NCBI RefSeq assembly: GCF_026340675.1
Contig: NZ_JAPEOX010000001.1
Coordinates: 1,488,001 to 1,552,000 of the forward strand
From: Streptomyces sp. NBC_01264
GTDB taxonomy: Bacteria > Actinomycetota > Actinomycetes > Streptomycetales > Streptomycetaceae
Reading direction: 5' to 3'
Length of the DNA stretch: 64,000 bases
A model generated the notes under the pieces. It saw only the letters and a program-made list of their open reading frames with translations, did not search any database and was not told the DNA's origin. The position numbers and the translations under genes were made by a program. Below are positions 9,084 through 17,117 of the stretch, piece by piece (position 1 is the stretch's first letter; each line of letters opens with the position of its first letter).

Positions 9084-9098
9084 GAGAGCACTGCTCTT
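9084..9098. promoter_or_regulatory. TetR operator box 1
   Basis: GAGAGCA-C-TGCTCTT is a dyad with one mismatch. It overlaps the candidate -35 of the oxidoreductase promoter and lies 61 bp upstream of the tetR start. It is the imperfect copy of box 2. Confidence 0.7.
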
Positions 9099-9125
9099 GC
9101 TTTGGAGCATCGATCCGTGCAGACT
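9097..9125 (+). promoter_or_regulatory. Candidate promoter of the F420-type oxidoreductase gene
   Basis: TTGCTT (9097-9102) and CAGACT (9120-9125) are separated by 17 bp and are similar to Streptomyces vegetative promoters. Operator box 1 overlaps the -35, and box 2 covers the expected transcription start region, consistent with repression by occlusion. Confidence 0.5.
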
Positions 9126-9135
9126 GGTCTCAAGC

Positions 9136-9150
9136 GAGAGCAGTGCTCTC
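9136..9150. promoter_or_regulatory. TetR operator box 2 (perfect dyad)
   Basis: GAGAGCA-G-TGCTCTC is a perfect 7-bp inverted repeat around one base. It lies 52 bp centre-to-centre (about five helical turns) downstream of box 1 and just after the candidate -10. Confidence 0.75.
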
Positions 9151-9171
9151 CCAAACGCCCCGGAGGCCACC

Positions 9172-9630
9172 ATGAACGCGCCCAAGCCGTACTACGTCCA
9201 GGCCGGCCCGCTCGGCACCCGCTTCAACGCCCTCATCGGCAAGCTCGCCCGCTCGGGCATGAGCCTGGCCGGAACGGCCGAGCTGTCGGTGCGCGGCCGC
9301 ACCTCCGGCACGATGCAGCGGATCCCGGTGAACCCGTACCTCCAGGACGGCACCCGGTACCTGGTCTCCGCCCGCGGCCACTCCCAGTGGGTCCGCAACA
9401 TGCGCGCCGCGGGCGGCGGCGAACTCCGGCTGGGCCGCACCGTGCAGACGTTCACCGTCACCGAGCTCACCGACCCCGCCGAACAGGCCGTGGTCCTGCG
9501 CGGCTACCTGAAGAAGTGGGGCTGGGAGGTCAACCGGTTCTTCAACGGGGTCACCGCGAAGTCCACCGAGTCCGAACTCCGCGCCGCCGCCCCGGACCAC
9601 CCGGTCTTCCGCATCACGATCACCCCCTGA
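9172..9630 (+). CDS. Deazaflavin (F420)-dependent nitroreductase-family protein
   Basis: The 152-residue product belongs to the Ddn/FDOR split-barrel family. Recognisable segments are ELSVRGRTSGTMQRIPVNPY and GTRYLVSARGHSQWVRNMRAAGGGELRLG. Relatives use reduced F420 to reduce quinones or nitro compounds, or bind fatty acids. The ATG at 9172 follows a CGGAGG site. It is divergent from the TetR gene and very probably its target, which suggests induction by a xenobiotic or an endogenous quinone-like compound. Confidence 0.85.
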   Translation: MNAPKPYYVQAGPLGTRFNALIGKLARSGMSLAGTAELSVRGRTSGTMQRIPVNPYLQDGTRYLVSARGHSQWVRNMRAAGGGELRLGRTVQTFTVTELTDPAEQAVVLRGYLKKWGWEVNRFFNGVTAKSTESELRAAAPDHPVFRITITP

Positions 9631-9904
9631 CCCACCCTCCGGAGCACCCCGGGCACGCTGAGCACCCCGCCGCCCCCTCGGCGCCCGGCAACCCGCCGCC
9701 CCCACGGCACCACCGGGGCCGGCAACCCGCCGCCCTCCCGACACCCCCCCCGGAGCCGGGCCTGGCCCCGCCCCCCGGAAAACGCGGCGGCGGCCTCGCC
9801 GGGACATCCGGCAAGACCGCCACACTCCGCACCTCGGTGCCCGACGCTCCCCATCGGGAGCGGCGCCTTCGGGCCGGGTCACACCCCCGGGCACACCTGT
9901 CGGT

Positions 9905-11323
9905 TCAGCCCTTCACCCCGCCCTGGGCTCCGTCCTGGACTCCGTCCTGCTCCCCGGACCGGGACCCGGCCCCGGAGTCGGACCCGGCCCCGGCCCCGGA
10001 AGCGGGCTCAACCCCAGCCCCGGTCCCGGCCTCCGCCGCACCCCGGCTCCGCGCCTGTCGTGCGTCCAGCACGTGCAGCGCCTTGCGCGCCAGCGGGTAC
10101 GTACGCACCATCTCCGCCAGCGTCAGCGACCCCCGAGCAATCCGCGCGAAGGCCAGCCAGGCCGGCCGGAAACCGGTGATCGCCGCGTGCAGCAGACCCG
10201 GCTTGGCCTCGAAGAGTTCCAGCATCCGCTTGCCGACGCCCATCTCCACCCCCAGCCCCGCCTTCACCGCGAAGGCGTAGTTGAGGGCCTGGCGGCGCGC
10301 GTCCACGGCGTCCTGGGCCTCGGAGATCTTCACGGCCCACTCCCCGGCGAGCCGCCCCGACCGCAGCGCGAAGGAGATGCCCTCCCGGGTCCACGGCTCC
10401 AGCAGTCCGGCCGCGTCGCCCGCGACCAGGACCCGCCCGCGCGAAAGCGGCGATCCGGGCTTGCGGCAGCGGGTCAAGTGCCCGGAGGAGACCGCCGGTT
10501 CGAAGCCCGACAGGCCCAGCCGGGCGATGAAGTCGTCCAGGTACCGCTTGGTCGCCGCGCCCTCGCCCTTCGCCGAGATGACCCCGACCGTGAGGGTGTC
10601 GCCCTTGGGGAAGACCCAGCCGTAGCTGCCGGGCAGCGGTCCCCAGTCGATGAGGACCCGGCCCTTCCAGTCCGCGGCGACCGTCTCGGGGACCGGGATC
10701 TCCGCTTCCAGGCCGAGGTCGACCTGGTCCATCTCGACGCCGACGTGCGCGCCGATCCGGCTCGCGCTGCCGTCCGCGCCGACCACGGCCCGGGCCAGCA
10801 CGGTCTCGCCGTCGGCGAGGACCACCGCGACGGTCCGCCGGTCCGGCACGGACGCCCCGTGCTGTTCCACCCGCGCGACGGCCGTACCCGTACGGACCGT
10901 GGCGCCGGCCTTCTCCGCCTCGGCGACCAGCGCCGCGTCGAACTCGGGCCGGTTGATCAGCCCGAACAACATCTGCTTCGAGCGCCGGGTCCGGGCGAAC
11001 TTCCCGTCCAGCGAGAAGGTGACCGCGTGGACGCGGTCCTTGAAGGGCAGCACGAAACCCGGCGGGAGCGCATCGCGAGAGGGCCCGATGATGCCTCCGC
11101 CGCAGGTCTTGTACCGGGGCAGTTCCGCCTTCTCCAACAGCAGAACGCGCCGCCCCGCGGCGGCCGCCGCGTGCGCGGCCGAGGATCCGGCCGGCCCGGC
11201 CCCGACCACGACCACGTCCCACACCTCGCCGGTCTCCCCGGCCGTCTGCGCGTCCGCCCCCTGAGCGGTCTGTCCTGCCGCCGCGTCGCGTACGTCGCCG
11301 CTGTCGCTCTCGTCGCTGCTCAC
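9905..11323 (-). CDS. Geranylgeranyl reductase-family FAD-dependent oxidoreductase
   Basis: This 472-residue flavoprotein has a Rossmann motif VVVGAGPAGSSAA (about residues 35-47), the family hallmark KTCGGGIIGPS, and the second FAD motif LVAGDAAGLLEPWTREGIS (about 320). The family reduces prenyl double bonds, for example in menaquinone or polyprenol side chains, or acts as a general hydroxylase-like reductase. The C-terminal 45 residues are Gly/Ser/Ala low complexity and probably disordered. The start is uncertain: I chose the GTG at 11323 with an AGGAG 12 nt upstream, but the frame stays open 61 codons further toward the divergent dipeptidase gene. Confidence 0.8.
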   Translation of the reverse strand: MSSDESDSGDVRDAAAGQTAQGADAQTAGETGEVWDVVVVGAGPAGSSAAHAAAAAGRRVLLLEKAELPRYKTCGGGIIGPSRDALPPGFVLPFKDRVHAVTFSLDGKFARTRRSKQMLFGLINRPEFDAALVAEAEKAGATVRTGTAVARVEQHGASVPDRRTVAVVLADGETVLARAVVGADGSASRIGAHVGVEMDQVDLGLEAEIPVPETVAADWKGRVLIDWGPLPGSYGWVFPKGDTLTVGVISAKGEGAATKRYLDDFIARLGLSGFEPAVSSGHLTRCRKPGSPLSRGRVLVAGDAAGLLEPWTREGISFALRSGRLAGEWAVKISEAQDAVDARRQALNYAFAVKAGLGVEMGVGKRMLELFEAKPGLLHAAITGFRPAWLAFARIARGSLTLAEMVRTYPLARKALHVLDARQARSRGAAEAGTGAGVEPASGAGAGSDSGAGSRSGEQDGVQDGAQGGVKG

Positions 11324-11523
11324 GATGTGCTGCTGCTCCTGATCATGCGGTTCATGCCGTTGCTCCGATGCCGGGGAAATCCTACGGCGCGAGATCGACT
11401 GCCCCGTTGTGCGAGGATCAAAAGAGTCCTTTGCCGTAGCCCGCATACGCACATCCCGCGATGCGGGACGCGTGTGCGCAACCCGTACACGTACACAACG
11501 TCGCACCCAAGAGGAGCGTGCCC

Positions 11524-12888
11524 ATGCCGTCTCAGTCGATCGCCGAGACCGTCGCCTCGCTGATGCCCCGCGCCAAGCAGGAGCTGTCCGAGCTGGTGGC
11601 TTTCCAGTCGGTGGCGGACTGGGCCCAGTTCCCGCAGAGCGAGAGCCAGGCCGCCGCGAACTGGGTGGCCGACGCGCTGCGCGTCGAGGGCTTCCGGGAC
11701 GTGGCGCTGCTCGACACCCCCGACGGCACCCAGTCGGTGTACGGCTTCCTGCCCGGCCCGGCGGACGCGCCGACCGTCCTGCTCTACGCGCACTACGACG
11801 TGCAGCCCCCGCTGGACGAGGCCGCCTGGACCTCCCCCGCCTTCGAGCTGACCGAGCGGGACGGCCGCTGGTACGGCCGCGGCAGCGCCGACTGCAAGGG
11901 TGGGTTCATCATGCACCTGCTCGCGCTGCGCGCCCTGAAGGCCAACGGCGGCGTCCCGGTGAACGTGAAGGTGATCGTCGAGGGCTCGGAGGAGCAGGGC
12001 ACCGGCGGTCTCCAGCAGTACGCGACGGCGCACCCCGAACTGCTGGCCGCCGACGCCGTGGTGATCGGTGACGCGGGCAACTTCCGTACGGGCCTGCCGA
12101 CGGTCACCGCGACCCTGCGCGGCATGTGCCTGCTCAAGGTCAAGATCGACACCCTGGGCGGCAACCTGCACTCCGGCATGTTCGGCGGGGCCGCCCCCGA
12201 CGCGCTGGCCGCCCTGATCCAGCTCCTGGCCTCGCTGCGCGCGCCGGACGGTTCGACCACGGTGGACGGGCTGGCATCGGACGCGGTGTGGGAGGGGCTC
12301 CAGTACCCGGAGGCCGACTTCCGTTCCGACGCGAAGGTGCTCGACGGGGTCGAGCTGATCGGCGCGGGCACGATCGCGGACCGGCTGTGGGCCCGGCCGG
12401 CCGTCACCGTGCTCGGCATCGACGCCCCGCCGGTGGTCGGCGCCACCCCCTCGGTGCAAGCGAGCGCGGGCGCACTGGTGAGCCTGCGGGTGCCGCCGGG
12501 CATGGACACGACCGAGGCGATCAAGCTGCTGGAGGCGCACCTGGTGGCGCACACCCCGTGGAAGGCGCACCTGGAGGTCGAAATCGTCGGCCAGGGACAG
12601 CCGTTCCAGGCGGACACGGACAGCCCCGCGTACGCCTCGATGGCGCAGGCCATGAAGGTGGCGTACCCGGGCCAGGAGATGCAGATCAGCGGCATGGGCG
12701 GCTCCATCCCCCTGTGCAACACGCTGACCGAGCTGTACCCGGACGCGGAGATGCTGCTCATCGGCCTGAGCGAGCCGGAGGCGCAGATCCACGCGGTGAA
12801 CGAGAGCGTCTCCCCGGAGGAGCTGGAGCGCCTGTCGGTCACGGAGGCGCTGTTCCTCCTCAACTACGCCGAGTCCAAGCGCGCCTGA
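11524..12888 (+). CDS. M20/M25/M40-family metallo-dipeptidase
   Basis: The 454-residue enzyme has the dinuclear zinc motifs of the M20 family: YAHYDVQPP with H90, GRGSADCKGG (about residues 118-127), and the general base pair in EGSEEQG (E156/E157). A conserved MGGSIPL block precedes a final IHAVNE histidine. The length is typical for cytosolic nonspecific dipeptidases of actinomycetes. The ATG at 11524 has a GAGGAG site 6-11 nt upstream. It is divergent from the reductase gene and ends before a strong terminator hairpin at 12926-12966. Confidence 0.85.
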   Translation: MPSQSIAETVASLMPRAKQELSELVAFQSVADWAQFPQSESQAAANWVADALRVEGFRDVALLDTPDGTQSVYGFLPGPADAPTVLLYAHYDVQPPLDEAAWTSPAFELTERDGRWYGRGSADCKGGFIMHLLALRALKANGGVPVNVKVIVEGSEEQGTGGLQQYATAHPELLAADAVVIGDAGNFRTGLPTVTATLRGMCLLKVKIDTLGGNLHSGMFGGAAPDALAALIQLLASLRAPDGSTTVDGLASDAVWEGLQYPEADFRSDAKVLDGVELIGAGTIADRLWARPAVTVLGIDAPPVVGATPSVQASAGALVSLRVPPGMDTTEAIKLLEAHLVAHTPWKAHLEVEIVGQGQPFQADTDSPAYASMAQAMKVAYPGQEMQISGMGGSIPLCNTLTELYPDAEMLLIGLSEPEAQIHAVNESVSPEELERLSVTEALFLLNYAESKRA

Positions 12889-12925
12889 CGGTGTGGCGGA
12901 CGGTTTCCCCCGCTCCGCCAGGAGC

Positions 12926-12966
12926 GAACCACGCTGACGGCGCAACCTGCGCCGTCGGCGTGGTTC
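12926..12966 (+). terminator. Terminator hairpin after the dipeptidase gene
   Basis: A 19-bp stem (arms 12926-12944 and 12948-12966) has one U-G wobble and a 3-nt ACC loop. There is no U-tract, as is common in Streptomyces. It lies between the dipeptidase stop and the MBL gene on the same strand, so it should uncouple them. Confidence 0.85.
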
Positions 12967-12984
12967 CCCCCATACGTTCGGGTG

Positions 12985-13713
12985 ATGGATCTCGTAGAAG
13001 TCATCCCCGACCGACTCCACATGCTGCGCTTCCCCATCGGCCAGGCCTACCTCTGGCGCGACGGGGAGACCCTGACCCTGATCGACGCGGGCCACGCCGG
13101 TGCGGCGGACGCGATCGAAGGGGCGATACGCTCCCTCGGGCTCGCGTCGGAGCGGCTGGAGCGGATCGTCCTGACCCACTGCCACCGCGACCACGTCGGC
13201 GCGGCGGGCGAACTCGCCTCCCGCCGGGGCGCGGAGGTACTGGCGCACGGGCTCGACGCCCCGGTGATCCGCGGCGAGCAGCCGGTCCCGGAACCGGTGC
13301 TGCTGGACTGGGAACTGCCGCTGTACGCACACGGCCTGACGGTTCCGCAGGCCCCGCCGACCCGGGTGGACCGGGAGTTGAAGGACGACGAGACGCTCCC
13401 CTTCGGCGACGGGGCGGTCGTCGTGCACGCTCCGGGCCACACCCCGGGCAGCATCGGCATCCATCTCCCGGAGCACGGGGTGCTGTTCACGGGCGACTGC
13501 GTCGCCGGAGTCGGCCAGGTGATGCTCGGCGTCTTCAACGCGGACCGCGCCCGAGCCGTCGAGTCGATGGTCCGGCTCGCCGCGCTGGCCCCCTCGGTGG
13601 CCTGCTTCGGCCACGGCGACCCCCTGACCTCGGACACCGCGGCCGTCCTTCGCGCGGCAGCGGAATCGGCGGCGCAGGCGGAGGCCGAACCCCAGGCCCG
13701 AGCCCAGGCCTAA
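12985..13713 (+). CDS. MBL-fold metallo-hydrolase
   Basis: This 242-residue protein has the metallo-beta-lactamase metal motif THCHRDHVG (H65, H67, D69, H70). A downstream HAPGHTPGSIGI histidine, the bridging aspartate in LFTGDCVAG and the final FGHGDP histidine are also present, so all ligands are intact. A GTG immediately precedes the ATG at 12985 and could be used instead. The Ala/Glu/Gln-rich tail is probably disordered. The family is broad (glyoxalase II-like, lactonases) and the substrate cannot be predicted from context. Confidence 0.8.
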   Translation: MDLVEVIPDRLHMLRFPIGQAYLWRDGETLTLIDAGHAGAADAIEGAIRSLGLASERLERIVLTHCHRDHVGAAGELASRRGAEVLAHGLDAPVIRGEQPVPEPVLLDWELPLYAHGLTVPQAPPTRVDRELKDDETLPFGDGAVVVHAPGHTPGSIGIHLPEHGVLFTGDCVAGVGQVMLGVFNADRARAVESMVRLAALAPSVACFGHGDPLTSDTAAVLRAAAESAAQAEAEPQARAQA

Positions 13714-13774
13714 GCCGAACCCGAACCGGAGCCCGAACCGGAGCCCTACCCCGAAGCGTAGGGCCGGCCCCCGG

Positions 13775-14818
13775 CTACGGGACCGCCCGTCCGGCCTCCA
13801 AGTACGCCGCCCGTCCCCGTTCGCGTGCCCGCAGGGCCCACCGGAGCCTCTCGTAGCGGACCTGCGGCAGCAGGTCCGCCGCTTCCTCCTCCGTCACGAA
13901 CCGCCAGGCCCGCAGTTCCGGCCCCGGCAGCCGCAGTCCCCCGGCCTGCGCCGCCGACAGCCGGCCCCCGTCGAACAGCAGCCGCAGGCCGCCGTAGCCC
14001 GCGGGAGGCTCCGGCGGCTCCCAGTCCACCACCAGGAGCTCCGGGAGGCGTTCCAGTACGAAACCGAGTTCCTCCTCGACCTCCCGTACCCCCGCGCACG
14101 CCGGTGCCTCCCCGGCCTCGACGACCCCGCCGGGGAACTCCCAGCCGGGCTTGTAGGTCGGATCCACCAGCAGCACCCGATCCGCGTCGTCGAAGAGCAG
14201 CACCCCGGCCGCGACCGTCTCGCGCGTCGGCTGCGGGGTCTGCACGATGTCGCAGACCCGGGCGGCGTCGGTGCGTACCGCCTCGGCGATCCGCTCGGCC
14301 GTCTCCCGTACGGTCAGGGCCCCGTTGTCGATGACGTGCGCGTCGGCCGCCAGCCAGCCGCCCAGCGCGTGCTTGTAGGCGGGGATGTGGTCGTAGCACC
14401 ACTGCCGCACCCGCAGGTCCACGTCCGCGGCCGCCCCGGGCTCCTCCCGGGTCGCGATCCGCTTCCGAAGGATCGTTTCCTCCGGGGCGAGCAGCACGTG
14501 TCGCACCGCGATCCTGCGCGCCGCGAGCCCGCCGAAGATCTCGTCGCGGTACTCCTGGCGGAGCAGCGTCATCGGGACCACCAGCACCCCGCCCAGCTCC
14601 GCCAGCATCGCCGCCGCCGTGTCCACGACGAGCCGCCGCCAGCTCGGCAGGTCCTGGTAGTCGGACACTTCGGCGAGGCGTTTGCGCGGCAGCAGCACGC
14701 GCAGCGCGTCACCGATGAACTCCGGGTCGAACAAGGTGCTCTCCGGCAGGAGGCCGGTCAGCTCGCGCGCTGTGCTGCTCTTGCCGGCGCCGAACGTGCC
14801 GTTGATCCAGACAATCAC
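13775..14818 (-). CDS. Bifunctional P-loop kinase-like (TmrB-type) / NUDIX hydrolase fusion
   Basis: The 347-residue protein combines two domains. The N-terminal half (about 1-185) is a small P-loop ATPase with WINGTFGAGKSST (Walker A), resembling TmrB and other AAA-33 kinases. The C-terminal half (about 200-340) is a NUDIX domain whose box is intact, running from GGVVEAGE to REVEEELGF. The GTG at 14818 has an AGAGGGG site; upstream in-frame codons run into the divergent LacI leader. The fusion suggests phosphorylation or sensing of a nucleotide coupled to hydrolysis of a nucleoside diphosphate derivative, but the substrate is unknown. Confidence 0.75.
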   Translation of the reverse strand: MIVWINGTFGAGKSSTARELTGLLPESTLFDPEFIGDALRVLLPRKRLAEVSDYQDLPSWRRLVVDTAAAMLAELGGVLVVPMTLLRQEYRDEIFGGLAARRIAVRHVLLAPEETILRKRIATREEPGAAADVDLRVRQWCYDHIPAYKHALGGWLAADAHVIDNGALTVRETAERIAEAVRTDAARVCDIVQTPQPTRETVAAGVLLFDDADRVLLVDPTYKPGWEFPGGVVEAGEAPACAGVREVEEELGFVLERLPELLVVDWEPPEPPAGYGGLRLLFDGGRLSAAQAGGLRLPGPELRAWRFVTEEEAADLLPQVRYERLRWALRARERGRAAYLEAGRAVP

Positions 14819-14974
14819 GTCTACCCCTCTCCCGATGCCCCCAGTGGCTTGCCCGTACCACCCTGCCACGGAAACCCCGGCGCCCCGCCGAGTGCTTATC
14901 CTCAAGGTCAGGGGCCTGTCCGCAGCGTCGGTCCCGCACCCCGACTGCGCCCGACCGTCCGGAGGTCCGACACC

Positions 14975-16012
14975 GTGCCCCACACCCGCCGCCCGCCCGA
15001 GCCCCGTTACGGCAACCGGCCGACCATGAAGGACGTGGCGGCCCGGGCCGGCGTGGGCCTGAAAACGGTGTCACGCGTGGTCAACGGGGAGCCGGGGGTC
15101 ACCCCGGACACGGAGAGGCGGGTCCAGGAGGCCATCGACGCCCTCGGTTTCCGCCGCAACGACAGCGCGCGCGTCCTGCGCAAGGGCCGCACCGCCACCG
15201 TCGGCCTGGTCCTGGAGGACCTCTCCGACCCCTTCTACGGACCGCTCAACCGGGCCGTGGAAGAGGTGGCCCGCGCCCACGGCGCCCTGCTCATCAACGG
15301 CTCCAGCGACGAGGACCCGGAGCGCGAGCGGGAGTTGGCGCTCGCGCTGTGCGCCCGCCGCGTGGACGGGCTCGTGGTGATCCCGGCCGGGGACGACCAC
15401 CGCTATCTGGAGCCGGAGATCCGGGCCGGGGTGGCCACGGTGTTCGTGGACCGCCCGGCGGGCCGGATCGACGCGGACGTCGTCCTGTCCGACAGCTTCG
15501 GGGGCGCCCGGGACGGGGTGGCCCACCTGATCGCGGCCGGCCACCGCCGGATCGGCTTCATCGGCGACCAGCCGCACATCCACACGGCGACCGAGCGCCT
15601 TCGGGGCTACCGCGCGGCCATGGCGGACGCGGGCCTGCCGGTCGACGCCTCCTGGGTCTCCCTCGGGACGACGGCCCCGGAACGCGTCTCGGCCGCGGCC
15701 CGCTCGATGCTGTCGGGCCCGGAACCGGTGACGGCCCTCTTCGCGGGCAACAACCGCGTGACGGTCACGGCCGTACGCGTCCTCGCGTCCCTGCCCCGCC
15801 CGGTGGCCCTGGTCGGCTTCGACGACTTCGAACTCGCCGACCTGCTGAACCCCGGCATCACGGTCATCGCCCAGGACGCCGCGGCCCTGGGCCGCGTGGC
15901 CACGGACCGCCTCTTCCAGCGCCTGGCGGGCGCCGACCTCCCCCCGTCCCGCATCGAACTCCCCACCCGCCTGATCCCCCGCGGCTCGGGCGAGATCCCG
16001 CCGACCGCCTGA
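14975..16012 (+). CDS. LacI-family transcriptional regulator
   Basis: The 345-residue repressor has the LacI helix-turn-helix MKDVAARAGVGLKTVSRVVNG (about residues 18-38) and hinge FRRNDSARVLRKGRT. A periplasmic-binding-like sensor domain follows, ending in the usual VALVGFDDFE block. The GTG at 14975 is preceded by GGAGG at 14961-14965. It is divergent from the kinase-NUDIX gene and convergent with the DUF5937 regulator, with only 3 bp between stops. No sugar transporter or glycosidase is adjacent, so the effector is unknown. Confidence 0.88.
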   Translation: MPHTRRPPEPRYGNRPTMKDVAARAGVGLKTVSRVVNGEPGVTPDTERRVQEAIDALGFRRNDSARVLRKGRTATVGLVLEDLSDPFYGPLNRAVEEVARAHGALLINGSSDEDPERERELALALCARRVDGLVVIPAGDDHRYLEPEIRAGVATVFVDRPAGRIDADVVLSDSFGGARDGVAHLIAAGHRRIGFIGDQPHIHTATERLRGYRAAMADAGLPVDASWVSLGTTAPERVSAAARSMLSGPEPVTALFAGNNRVTVTAVRVLASLPRPVALVGFDDFELADLLNPGITVIAQDAAALGRVATDRLFQRLAGADLPPSRIELPTRLIPRGSGEIPPTA

Positions 16013-16015
16013 CCC

Positions 16016-17062
16016 TCACCGCTCCGGGTCCCCGTCCCGAACCTCTCCGGCCCGAACCTCCCCGGCCCGCAGGTCCCCGGCTCCGACGCCCCCGGCCAGT
16101 TGGTCGCCGAGCGGGCTGCGCCGGTAGAGGACCTGCCGTCCGTCGCGCGCCCGGCTCAGCAGCCCCGCGGCGTGGAGCACCCGCAGGTGCTGGGAGACGG
16201 CGCTCGGGGTGACCCGGAAGCGGCGGGCGATCTCGACCGTGGGCAGCGGCTCGTCGAGCAGGCCGAGCAGCCGGGCACGGGGAGCGCCGAGCAGGGCCAC
16301 GAGCGCGGGTTCGTCCGCGGTGGGCGGCCGGGTCCACAGCGTCGCCACTCCCCGGCTCGGGTACGCCAGCCAGGGCGGCTCCTCGGGGCTGACCGGGGGC
16401 GCGGGCTTGTGGACGAAGACGGACGGCAGGAGGAGCAGCCCCCGCCCGTGCGCCGCGACGTGGTGGCTGCTGATCATCGCGCCGATGTGCAGGACTCCGT
16501 CGTGCCAGCGCAGGTTCGGGTGCATGTCGGCGAACAGCCGGCGCGCGCCTCCCACGGCCAACTGCCGTGCGCGGTAGGTCATGTCGGCCTCCAGCAGCAG
16601 TCGCATCCGCGGCCACGTGGGCTGGACGGCGACCTCCCAGTAGCGCCGGAGCAGCTCGCAGATGTCGTCGCGCAGTCGCGCGACCGGTGCGTCGGCGGCG
16701 GCGCCGGCCGCGCGCAGCGGGTCGGGGAGCGGGTCCGGGGCGTGCGCGGCCAGCAGGTCGCGCCGGACCAGGCCGGGAGGGGTGGCCCGGACGACGGCGA
16801 GTTCCGCTTCGAAGTCCGGGGCGAAGCTCGCGGGCCGCGGGGTCAGGAAGTCGGGCAGCGTGCGCCGCTGTGCGACCAGGGACATCAGCAGCCCGGTGTC
16901 GAGCGCGCCGAGCCGGCCGAGGACGTCCCTACGCCACGGGAGGTGCACCGCCGACAGGCCCGGCTCGCGCAGCACCCGCAGGCTGAGCACGGTCTCGCCG
17001 AGCGGGGAGAGGGCGAAGCGGGTGTCGGCGAGGTCCTCTACGCCGAGCTCGAAGCTGATCAT
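16016..17062 (-). CDS. DUF5937/ArsR-type winged-helix transcriptional regulator
   Basis: This 348-residue protein starts MISFELGVEDLADTRFALSP, typical of the DUF5937 N-terminal domain. It ends with an ArsR-like winged helix (about residues 255-315, PTVEIARRFRVTPSAVSQHLRVLHAAGLLSR). The last 20 residues repeat RAGEV/RDGD units. I chose the ATG at 17062 because it matches the usual family N-terminus; a start at 17119 would overlap the divergent MFS gene's start codon. No clear ribosome site precedes it, so it may be leaderless. Members usually repress a divergent exporter, which fits the MFS gene at 17118. Confidence 0.82.
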   Translation of the reverse strand: MISFELGVEDLADTRFALSPLGETVLSLRVLREPGLSAVHLPWRRDVLGRLGALDTGLLMSLVAQRRTLPDFLTPRPASFAPDFEAELAVVRATPPGLVRRDLLAAHAPDPLPDPLRAAGAAADAPVARLRDDICELLRRYWEVAVQPTWPRMRLLLEADMTYRARQLAVGGARRLFADMHPNLRWHDGVLHIGAMISSHHVAAHGRGLLLLPSVFVHKPAPPVSPEEPPWLAYPSRGVATLWTRPPTADEPALVALLGAPRARLLGLLDEPLPTVEIARRFRVTPSAVSQHLRVLHAAGLLSRARDGRQVLYRRSPLGDQLAGGVGAGDLRAGEVRAGEVRDGDPER

Positions 17063-17117
17063 TAAGCAATACGCTACATCTATTTGCGGTGCGGCCGGGG
17101 TGCCGTGGACTTCGGTC

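Noticed and set aside
9631..9904. Possible gene in the 274-bp Pro-rich stretch after the F420 oxidoreductase
   Set aside because: Open frames are long only because of GC content; composition is Pro/Gly/Arg repeats without a start site or family motif.
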